Of a stretch of DNA of 12,185 nt, positions 6,422 through 12,185 are shown in pieces. Each line of letters starts with the position of its first letter. The stretch's first letter is position 1. The notes under the pieces were generated by a model. The model made no database searches, was not told where the DNA came from, and saw only the letters and a list, made by a program, of their open reading frames with translations. The position numbers were made by a program, and so were the translations under genes. The stretch is from JANQQZ01 sp039187315 (lineage in GTDB: Bacteria; Planctomycetota; Phycisphaerae; Phycisphaerales; UBA1924): NCBI GenBank assembly GCA_039187315.1, contig JBCCZQ010000086.1, positions 1-12,185 on the forward strand, given 5' to 3'.

Positions 6422-7711
6422 ATGCCGACCGGAGACACGAATCCCGCCCCAGCATCGAGCGCGCCGCAGCAGCAGGGGCGCCTGCTCGCCGTGTTCACCG
6501 CTCGACCGGCGACCCTTGCCGGTGCGGTGGTGCTTGTGCTGATGACCTCGGCGTGCCTGCTCTCCCTCCCGTGGACGCTGGGTATGACATCCGGCGAGGG
6601 CGCCACCGTGCGCTACAACGCGGGAGAGGCCGCCTCAGGCCGCCTCCCGCCCGGATGGGCTCCAAAGAACGATCGGCAGGCTCTGGCACTGAATCGCAGC
6701 ATCGAGACGACCGTTCTGGAGCGCATCGCCGCCGAGCAGGCGATGACAATCGACGAAGTCGTGGCGCAGACTGCTGGCCCGGTCGCCGACCTGCTCCGTG
6801 AGCAGTGGCCCGCTTCGGCGCTCGGCACCGATGAACTCGGCAGGAGCCTGTTCGTCCGCTGCCTGCTCGGCGGGTCGATCAGCCTCGGAATCGGCATCGC
6901 CGCCGCAACGCTCAGCGTGCTCATCGGCACGCTCTACGGCGTCATCGCCGGTTATGCCGGCGGAGCCATCGATGGCTTCATGATGCGCATCGTCGACATC
7001 ATCTACGGGCTGCCATACATACTCCTCGTCGTCCTGCTCGCTGTCGCGGGCGACGCGATCGTTGACGAGTGGATCAGCCGGCAGTCCGATCGTTCCGCCT
7101 ATGTCATTGAACTCGCGGCGCAGGAGCTCCAGGCCGCGGGTCAACCGGCGGCGTCCTCCGACGCGCGCGCCTGGCTCCAGGCCGAGCCCGAAAACCGAAC
7201 CAGGCTCCAGGCGGCCGCCGCCGAAGCGCTGCCCGCGCGCGAGCTGGCACCGGCAACGCGGAACACGATCGACCTCTGCATCCTCTTCGTTGCTATCGGC
7301 GGGGTCAGCTGGCTGACCATGGCGCGCGTTATCCGTGGCCAGGTGCTCAGCCTCAAGAACCAGCCATTCATGGAGGCCGCTCGAGCCATCGGCGTGCCAC
7401 TCCCGCTCCAGTTCCTACGACACCTGCTCCCGAACCTTGTCGGACCGATCGTTGTCTACGCGACCCTGACCGTCCCCCAGGCGATCCTTCAAGAGAGCTT
7501 CCTGAGCTTCCTCGGGATCGGCGTCAAGCCGCCGCTGCCCTCCTGGGGCAACCTGGCCGCGGACGGACTCGATCAGGTCAACCGGCACCAGTCCGACTGG
7601 TGGCTGCTGCTCTTCCCGAGCCTGCTGCTCGGGCTCACGCTCCTCGCACTGAACTTCGTCGGGGAAGGCCTCCGCGAGGCGGTCGACCCCAAGCGGAGCC
7701 AGACCCGATGA
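6422..7711 (+). CDS. OppC/DppC-type ABC transporter permease with two large insertions
   Basis: The 429-residue protein is the inner-membrane permease of a peptide/nickel-type ABC importer. Diagnostic features are ALGTDELGRSLFVR (133-146), just before the core helices, and the ATPase-contacting EAA loop EAARAIGVPLPLQFLRHLLPN in two parts (EAARAIG at 318-324). GPIVVYATLTVP and LGIGVKPPLPSWGN follow. Hydrophobic segments lie at about 31-50, 152-180, 190-210, 283-302, 338-352 and 394-413. Family members are usually about 280-330 residues. Here the excess is a long loop at 52-130 after the first helix and a charged, Gln/Ala/Glu-rich insert at about 211-280. It starts 44 bases after the M50 stop with no visible Shine-Dalgarno site, and its TGA overlaps the ATG of the ATPase gene. 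The transported substrate cannot be told from sequence. The partner permease OppB is not in the window. Confidence 0.87.
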   Translation: MPTGDTNPAPASSAPQQQGRLLAVFTARPATLAGAVVLVLMTSACLLSLPWTLGMTSGEGATVRYNAGEAASGRLPPGWAPKNDRQALALNRSIETTVLERIAAEQAMTIDEVVAQTAGPVADLLREQWPASALGTDELGRSLFVRCLLGGSISLGIGIAAATLSVLIGTLYGVIAGYAGGAIDGFMMRIVDIIYGLPYILLVVLLAVAGDAIVDEWISRQSDRSAYVIELAAQELQAAGQPAASSDARAWLQAEPENRTRLQAAAAEALPARELAPATRNTIDLCILFVAIGGVSWLTMARVIRGQVLSLKNQPFMEAARAIGVPLPLQFLRHLLPNLVGPIVVYATLTVPQAILQESFLSFLGIGVKPPLPSWGNLAADGLDQVNRHQSDWWLLLFPSLLLGLTLLALNFVGEGLREAVDPKRSQTR

Positions 7712-8847
7712 CCCGACAGCAGCCACCCCAAGAACAGCCGATCCTCCGCGTCGATGACCTCGCCGTCTCGTTCGGCCAGGGCTCCGGTCCACGGACCAAC
7801 GCGGTCGATGGCGTGAGCCTGTCGATCTTCCAACGCCAAACCCTCGCGGTCGTCGGTGAGTCTGGCTGCGGCAAGAGCGTCACCGCCATGAGCATCCTGG
7901 GGCTGGTGCCCTCACCGCCGTCGCGCGTCGAGCGCGGCAGGATCAACTACCAAGACCGTGAGCGAACGATCGATCTGCTCCAAGCCGGTGAGCCCACCCT
8001 TCGACAGATCCGTGGCGGCTCCATCGCCATGATCTTCCAGGAGCCCATGACCAGCCTGAACCCTGTCTTGACGATCGGCGAGCAGCTGCTCGAGCCGATC
8101 CGTCTCCACCGGGGGCAGCGGGGCCGCGATGCCAAGCGACTCGCGGTCGAGTCGCTCGAGCAGGTCGGCATCCGGGACGCCGCCAACAGGCTCAACGCCT
8201 ACCCGCATGAATTCTCGGGAGGCATGCGCCAGCGGGCCATGATCGCCATGGCGCTCGCATGCCAGCCGAAGCTCCTGATCGCCGACGAGCCGACCACCGC
8301 CCTGGATGTCACGATCCAGAAGCAGATCCTCGATCTGTTGGGCAGCCTCAAGTCCGAGCACGGGCTGTCCATCATGCTGATCACACACGATCTTGGCGTC
8401 GTCGCCGAGCAGGCGGATGTCGTCTGCGTGATGTACGCCGGGCGCGTCGTTGAGTATGCGCCGGCGCCGGTGCTCTTTCGGCGTCCTCTTCACCCGTACA
8501 CGCGTGCACTGCTCGCCTGCATCCCGACCCTCGATCGCGATCGCCCAGCGGACCAGGCCCTCGAGACCGTCTCGCGCCTAACCGCCGACGAGGCGGAGTG
8601 GAACCAGCTCGGGGAGGCCCTCGCTGTCCCGGCCGCATCGTGTCGGCCTTGGTGGCCCACGCACACTTCCATCGCAGCCACGCTCTCCGACGGGCCCGCG
8701 TCCTACGGGCTCCGCGAGGTCGAGCCCGAACACTGGGTCGGGCTCTGGGTCGGCCCGCGGATCGATTCGGCTCAGTCCGGCTTCGCGTCGGGCCACCCGA
8801 CATGCTGGTACCGCAGGGCCGCGCCGAAGACGGTCGGTGCTGCATAG
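7708..8847 (+). CDS. OppD/DppD-type ABC transporter ATP-binding protein
   Basis: This 379-residue ATPase powers the peptide/nickel-type importer whose permease gene it overlaps. All nucleotide-binding motifs are present: Walker A GESGCGKS (50-57), Q-loop Gln111 in FQEPMTSLNP, signature FSGGMRQR (169-176), Walker B LLIADEP (189-195) with catalytic Glu194, D-loop ALD and H-loop His227 (LITHDLG). HPYTRALL (262-269) opens the oligopeptide/dipeptide C-terminal domain. In that domain the family's usual four-cysteine, cluster-binding pattern is not kept: Cys312 matches the first position but the second is Thr318, and only Cys366 occurs further on. The tail is about 50 residues longer than usual. The ATG at 7708 overlaps the permease stop, and the in-frame start at 7600 is rejected as lying inside the permease gene. 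ATPase identity is secure; substrate is not. Confidence 0.93.
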   Translation: MTRQQPPQEQPILRVDDLAVSFGQGSGPRTNAVDGVSLSIFQRQTLAVVGESGCGKSVTAMSILGLVPSPPSRVERGRINYQDRERTIDLLQAGEPTLRQIRGGSIAMIFQEPMTSLNPVLTIGEQLLEPIRLHRGQRGRDAKRLAVESLEQVGIRDAANRLNAYPHEFSGGMRQRAMIAMALACQPKLLIADEPTTALDVTIQKQILDLLGSLKSEHGLSIMLITHDLGVVAEQADVVCVMYAGRVVEYAPAPVLFRRPLHPYTRALLACIPTLDRDRPADQALETVSRLTADEAEWNQLGEALAVPAASCRPWWPTHTSIAATLSDGPASYGLREVEPEHWVGLWVGPRIDSAQSGFASGHPTCWYRRAAPKTVGAA

Positions 8848-8853
8848 GGAGGA
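8847..8853 (+). promoter_or_regulatory. Ribosome binding site for the glycosyltransferase-like gene
   Basis: GGGAGGA, the strongest Shine-Dalgarno site in the window, begins at the last base of the ATPase stop and sits 3 bases before GTG at 8857. It fixes the GTG start and implies co-translation with the transporter genes. Confidence 0.65.
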
Positions 8854-8856
8854 CCC

Positions 8857-9954
8857 GTGCGCTCGCTGCTCATCGCCGATGTCGATCTTGCCGTCCGCGA
8901 GGCAGCGTTGCTGCACCGCTTGGTGATCGGACTGCTCGATGCCGGCGTGCACGTCACCCTCGCAGCACCTCTATCCGTGCTGGACCGGATCGAGCCCGCG
9001 CTCGGTGTCGAGATCCTGCCGTACCGGCTCCGCGGGGGGCTCTGGACCCGATCGATCCGTGTGCGTGATCTTCTCGATCGCTTCCGTGATGCCACCTCGC
9101 TCAGCGAGGGCGACGAGGGCCTCGTGCACGCCTTCGGTGGTGCGTGCCTCGGCTTCGCGTCAGAGCTCGCCTCGCAAGCGGGCTACGGCCTCGTTCTCGA
9201 TCTGCACGCCCGCCGCGATGTCGAGCGCGCCGTGGATATCGCCAGTCAGCACGAGCGTCGTATGTTGCTGGCCGGCTCGGCCCCGCTCGCACGAGCCGCG
9301 ATCGCCGCGGGAGCCGAGGCCTCCGCCGTCCGCGAGCGGGCGTGGGGGGTGACGGTCTCCGCCCGCGCACGCCCTGTGCCGGGCGAGGGCATGGCCACCA
9401 CGCTTGCACTGGGCGGCCCCGGCCGAGCACCCCGCGCCTGGGAGGCAGCCCTCAGGGGCATCGCCAAGGTCGCGTCCCGCCACGAGCAGCTCAACGTATT
9501 CGTCGATGCCGACGGCGCGGCGAGCGCGGGCACGGGCAGGCTGGTCGGATCGCTCGGGCTCACACCGATTCTCAGCCGCGTGCCGGATTTCGAAGCCCGC
9601 CGCCAGCTCGTTGTCCAGGCCGACATCCTCCTCTGGCCCGAGCGACTCGGCGAGATACGCTCCGTCGTCCACGATGCCATGGCACAGGGCTCCGCAGTCA
9701 TCGCGGCTCAAGACGCGATAAGCCCGGCCCTTGCGTCGCCCGCTCACGCGGCCCTGGTCTCGGATGATCCGGATGATTGGTCCGAGGCGATCGAGGCCCT
9801 CGTCGCCGACCCTTCCCGCAGATTGGAGCTCGGAGAACGGGCGGCGGCCTACACAGCCGAGCACCACAAAGCCTCGGCGCACATCAGCGGCATCCTCGAC
9901 GCCTACGAGTGGTGCATCGGTCAGGGCAGCATCCGCATCGGGCATGAACCGTGA
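8857..9954 (+). CDS. Divergent GT-B fold glycosyltransferase-like protein (GT4-like)
   Basis: The 365-residue protein has the outline of a two-domain GT-B glycosyltransferase. A Rossmann-like start (LLIADVDLAVREAAL, residues 4-18; LLDAGVHVTLAAP at 26-38) is followed by HAFGG (91-95) and VLDLHARRD (113-121). A second domain has NVFVDADG (213-220) and a nucleotide-sugar-site-like stretch from ADILLWPERLGE (255-266) to VHDAMAQGSAVIAA (271-284). The last matches the GT4 pattern ending in EAMAxGxPVVA, but the conserved EX7E pair is not clearly kept: Asp273 takes the second Glu position and Gly265 the first. The C-terminal helix region (SEAIEALVADPSRRLELGERA) is typical of GT4 proteins. It may transfer a sugar onto a lipid, glycan or protein, or be a catalytically impaired relative. 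The donor and acceptor are unknown. GTG is used as start after a strong GGGAGGA site. Its TGA overlaps the xseA GTG (GTGA at 9951-9954). Confidence 0.68.
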   Translation: MRSLLIADVDLAVREAALLHRLVIGLLDAGVHVTLAAPLSVLDRIEPALGVEILPYRLRGGLWTRSIRVRDLLDRFRDATSLSEGDEGLVHAFGGACLGFASELASQAGYGLVLDLHARRDVERAVDIASQHERRMLLAGSAPLARAAIAAGAEASAVRERAWGVTVSARARPVPGEGMATTLALGGPGRAPRAWEAALRGIAKVASRHEQLNVFVDADGAASAGTGRLVGSLGLTPILSRVPDFEARRQLVVQADILLWPERLGEIRSVVHDAMAQGSAVIAAQDAISPALASPAHAALVSDDPDDWSEAIEALVADPSRRLELGERAAAYTAEHHKASAHISGILDAYEWCIGQGSIRIGHEP

Positions 9955-11423
9955 GCGGCCGGCTCCCATTCAACGCCGCCAGATCTCAAGCAGCTCGCGA
10001 GCGCGAGGCCGCGGCCGTGCAAGACAGCGTCTACTCCGTCCGTCGGCTCGCGGAACTCGTCGCAGACGCCATCGAGGCGGGCATCCCCAAGTCGATCCGT
10101 GTCCGAGGCGAGGTCCGAGGGCTCCGCGAACGCACGCACCTCTACTTCGACCTCGCTGATGGCGACGCTGTCATCGCGTGCGTGATCTTCGCGTCGTCTG
10201 CCCGCACGCTCAACGCCCCGCTCGCCGACGGCGACGAGGTCGTCCTGACCGGACGGCTCGACTTCTACGCCAAGGCGGGCAAGCTCTCGCTGATCGCGAC
10301 ACGCGCCGAGCCGGTCGGCGAGGGCAAGCTCGCGGAGGAACTCCGCCGCCGCGTCGCCGAGCTCACCGAGCGGGGCTGGCTCGACCCCGAACGAAAGCGG
10401 CCGCTCCCGCGCCTACCCCGTCGTATCGCGGTGGTCACCAGCCGGAGCAGCGCGGCGTGGCAGGACGTGATCGAGACCGCCCGGCGCCGCGCGCCCTACG
10501 TCGAACTCGTCTTGGCCGATGCCATCGTCCAGGGCGACGCCGCCGCGCAGCAGGTCTCCAAACGGGTAAGCCAGATCAGCGGCCGGGCCGATGCGCTCGG
10601 TATCGACGCCATCATCGTGACGCGGGGCGGGGGTTCCATGGAGGACCTCTGGCCCTTCAATGATCCCGTCATCGCCGAAGCGATCGTCGAAGCTGACATC
10701 CCTGTCGTTGCAGCGATCGGGCACGAGACGGATACCACGATCACCGAGCTCGTCGCGGACATGCGCGCCTCGACACCGACGCAGGCCGCCGTGCTGCTTA
10801 CACCGGATACCCAAGCGGTGCTCGAGCAGCTCACGCGTGCTTCCCAGCGTCTCCGGCGGAGCGCCGGCCGAATGCTCCATGCGCGCAGCGGGCTGCGCTC
10901 CAAAGCCGCGGCAGATCTCGCGCGGACCACCATCGTTGCCCGGCGCGCTGAAAGCTTGCAGCGGAGCTCCGACCGCCTCGCGAGGTCTGCCGGCGATGCG
11001 CTGCAGATGCGTCGCCACCGGCTGCTTACCGCCATCGGCAAGCTGACGGCGCTGCACCCGGCCCGTACCGCCGAGCGGCGCGTGCAGGCCGACGCCCTCC
11101 GACTGGGCCTGGCCATCCAACGCATGCGCCACGCGATGTCCGACCGCATGACACAGGCAAGCTTGCGAACTATCGCACTCGAGCGGGAGCTGTCGGCCGT
11201 CGGACCGGCCGCTGTCTTCGAAAGGGGCTACACGGTTACAACGACCGAAGATGGCAGCGTGATCCGCACAAGCACCGGCCTCAAGCCCGGGCAGGCAATC
11301 CTGACGCGCTTCCGAGATCGGCAGCTCCGCTCCGTCATCCAGACAAGCCAGCCGGATCCCACGATTTCAACCGACAGCGACCCGTCCGCCGATCAACTGG
11401 ATCTCTTTCATCCGGACCGGTAG
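9951..11423 (+). CDS. xseA: Exodeoxyribonuclease VII large subunit
   Basis: The 490-residue protein is the catalytic subunit of exonuclease VII, which degrades single-stranded DNA to oligonucleotides in both directions and takes part in repair. An OB-fold region (about 27-120, YSVRRLAELV to RLDFYAKAGKLSLIA) is followed by the catalytic domain. This contains PRRIAVVTS (156-164), VTRGGGSMEDLWPFN (223-237) and GHETDTTITELVADMRASTPTQAA (257-280, in motif order GHExD, ADxRAxTPT). A long Arg/Ala-rich helical region (285-415) and a small C-terminal domain with FERGYTV (423-429) and LKPGQ complete it. The length is a little above the usual 400-460, mainly from the N-terminal extension (LPFNAAR at 5-11) and the helical region. 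GTG at 9951 overlaps the preceding stop. A later GTG at 10017 is a less likely alternative. xseB follows after 23 bases. Confidence 0.96.
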   Translation: MSGRLPFNAARSQAAREREAAAVQDSVYSVRRLAELVADAIEAGIPKSIRVRGEVRGLRERTHLYFDLADGDAVIACVIFASSARTLNAPLADGDEVVLTGRLDFYAKAGKLSLIATRAEPVGEGKLAEELRRRVAELTERGWLDPERKRPLPRLPRRIAVVTSRSSAAWQDVIETARRRAPYVELVLADAIVQGDAAAQQVSKRVSQISGRADALGIDAIIVTRGGGSMEDLWPFNDPVIAEAIVEADIPVVAAIGHETDTTITELVADMRASTPTQAAVLLTPDTQAVLEQLTRASQRLRRSAGRMLHARSGLRSKAAADLARTTIVARRAESLQRSSDRLARSAGDALQMRRHRLLTAIGKLTALHPARTAERRVQADALRLGLAIQRMRHAMSDRMTQASLRTIALERELSAVGPAAVFERGYTVTTTEDGSVIRTSTGLKPGQAILTRFRDRQLRSVIQTSQPDPTISTDSDPSADQLDLFHPDR

Positions 11424-11432
11424 CGTCCGGCC

Positions 11433-11438
11433 GAGGAG
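11433..11438 (+). promoter_or_regulatory. Ribosome binding site for xseB
   Basis: GAGGAG lies 8 bases before GTG at 11447, in the 23-base gap after xseA, and supports this GTG as the start. Confidence 0.55.
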
Positions 11439-11446
11439 CCCGCAGC

Positions 11447-11713
11447 GTGACGAAGAAGCCACAAACCAGCAAAGCCAGCAAGGACCGGTCCGAGGCCGAC
11501 GAGGCGCTCGACTTCGATGCCGCGCTGGCTGAGCTCGAATCCATCATCGAGCGGATCGAATCGGGCGAGGTTGGGCTTGAGGAGTCGCTGACCGCCTACG
11601 AGCGGGGCGTAGGCATCGCTTCACGCTGCCGGACGCTGCTCGAGCGAGCCGAGCAACGCGTGACAGAACTCGGCGAGCGGCTCGATGCTTCCGAGAGCGA
11701 CACCGACGCATGA
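11447..11713 (+). CDS. xseB: Exodeoxyribonuclease VII small subunit
   Basis: This 88-residue acidic helical protein matches the small-subunit pattern: LDFDAALAELESIIERIESG (21-40), then GEVGLEESLTAYERGV (40-55) and a C-terminal helix with RCRTLLERAEQRV (60-72). Several small subunits bind each large subunit to make active exonuclease VII in the cytoplasm. The N-terminal 18 residues are Lys/Ser-rich and probably flexible. The GTG at 11447 has a GAGGAG site. xseA directly upstream confirms the assignment, and the stop overlaps the ATG of the next gene (ATGA at 11710-11713). Confidence 0.95.
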   Translation: MTKKPQTSKASKDRSEADEALDFDAALAELESIIERIESGEVGLEESLTAYERGVGIASRCRTLLERAEQRVTELGERLDASESDTDA

Positions 11714-12185
11714 CCGTCTCCGGCGCGACGCTGATGGCACTCGCGACCTGGACGCCCGCGCTGTTTGTATTCGCGGTCGGTGCCTGCGTCGGCTCACTTG
11801 TCAACGTGCTTGTCTACCGGCTCCCACGCGGGCTGCCCGTGGTTCTGCCAAGCAGCCGGTGCCCGATGTGCGAGAAGAAGCTGACCTGGCGCGAAAACAT
11901 CCCGATCCTCGGCTGGCTCCTGCTGCGGGGCCGCTGCCGATTCTGCCGGGGACCGATCTCGGCCGAGTACCCGCTCGTCGAGGCCTTTGTCGCCCTGCTC
12001 TTCGTAGGGTTCTACATCGTCTGGTACATCCCCGATCTGTCCGGGCTCGACCTGGGCCTGCGAACCATCCAGCCAGAGTGGGCCCGGAACGGTCCGCGGG
12101 AAACATGGCCAGCCTTCGCCGCGCTGCTCGTGCTGATCGGATGCCTTGTGGCGATGACGATCGTCGACTTCAAGACCTACACGAT
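11710..12185 (+). CDS. pilD: Prepilin peptidase (A24 family), 3' partial
   Basis: 158 complete codons are present before the window ends, with no stop. The protein is the inner-membrane aspartic peptidase that cleaves and N-methylates type IV prepilins or type II secretion pseudopilins. A first hydrophobic segment (about 15-37) contains the family pattern GSLVNVLVYRLPRG (28-41). Two CxxC pairs, Cys51/54 and Cys76/79, form the zinc-binding insert of the N-terminal domain, with ENIPILGWLLLRGRCR (62-77) and the YPLVE motif (87-91) around them. A second segment runs about 92-108 and a third at 135-152. D153 in IVDFKTYT is in the position of the first catalytic Asp; the IPD-type continuation and second Asp are beyond the window. 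The stretch 109-134 (Asp/Trp/Pro/Glu-rich) is longer than the usual loop here. Start is the ATG overlapping the xseB stop. The symbol is generic (pilD/gspO-type). Confidence 0.93.
   Translation, partial: MTVSGATLMALATWTPALFVFAVGACVGSLVNVLVYRLPRGLPVVLPSSRCPMCEKKLTWRENIPILGWLLLRGRCRFCRGPISAEYPLVEAFVALLFVGFYIVWYIPDLSGLDLGLRTIQPEWARNGPRETWPAFAALLVLIGCLVAMTIVDFKTYT

Noticed and set aside
5656..6801. 381-residue plus-strand reading frame spanning the M50/permease junction
   Set aside because: Ser/Arg/Pro-rich composition with no recognisable motif, and it overlaps two genes with clear family motifs in other frames.
7600..7707. Upstream extension of the ATPase gene
   Set aside because: It lies within the permease gene, is Arg/Pro-rich, and the ATG at 7708 overlaps the permease stop exactly.
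11412..11430. CCGGAC / GTCCGG inverted repeat around the xseA stop as a terminator
   Set aside because: Only six base pairs, no T-run follows, and xseB with its ribosome site begins immediately after.
1..12185. Frequent CGATCG palindromes as a possible regulatory or uptake signal
   Set aside because: They fall almost always inside codons for Asp, Ile and Arg in GC-rich genes with no regular spacing, so codon use explains them. A count against a shuffled-codon model would be needed to reopen this.

Overview
The window is a gene-dense, high-GC (about 65% by eye) bacterial segment in which every supported gene lies on the + strand and neighbouring genes overlap or lie within 44 bases. Three things point to a planctomycete, probably of the Phycisphaerae type: a cadherin-repeat giant-protein tail, a paired HlyD-like adaptor and PqqD/M50 membrane protein, and an OppC-like permease with long insertions. 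This is inferred from gene families and architecture. No rRNA or other taxonomic marker is present.

Region 1 (1-6377) looks like an envelope or surface module. It opens with the 3' end of a large protein built from near-identical cadherin-like repeats, then a PKD/REJ-like domain and an acidic tail. Next come a PilZ-domain protein (likely c-di-GMP sensor), a membrane adaptor with two GAF-like cytoplasmic regions fused to a HlyD-type periplasmic part, and an M50 site-2-protease-like membrane protein. The last carries a PqqD-like N-terminus and its own HlyD-like C-terminal domain. The adaptor and M50 genes overlap by ATGA and almost certainly act together. No ABC exporter or outer-membrane channel gene is visible.

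Region 2 (6422-8847) encodes one OppC/DppC-type permease and one OppD/DppD-type ATPase, again overlapping by ATGA. The expected partner permease (OppB) and substrate-binding protein are absent from the window.

Region 3 (8857-12185) holds a divergent GT-B/GT4-like glycosyltransferase, both subunits of exodeoxyribonuclease VII (xseA, xseB), and the N-terminal 158 residues of a prepilin peptidase cut by the window end.

No RNA gene, CRISPR array, insertion sequence, convincing terminator or strong promoter was seen, and no non-coding stretch exceeds 44 bases. The most interesting part is region 1: a possible c-di-GMP-linked export, processing or retention system for a giant cadherin-like surface protein, with an M50 protein where a type I ABC exporter would be expected.
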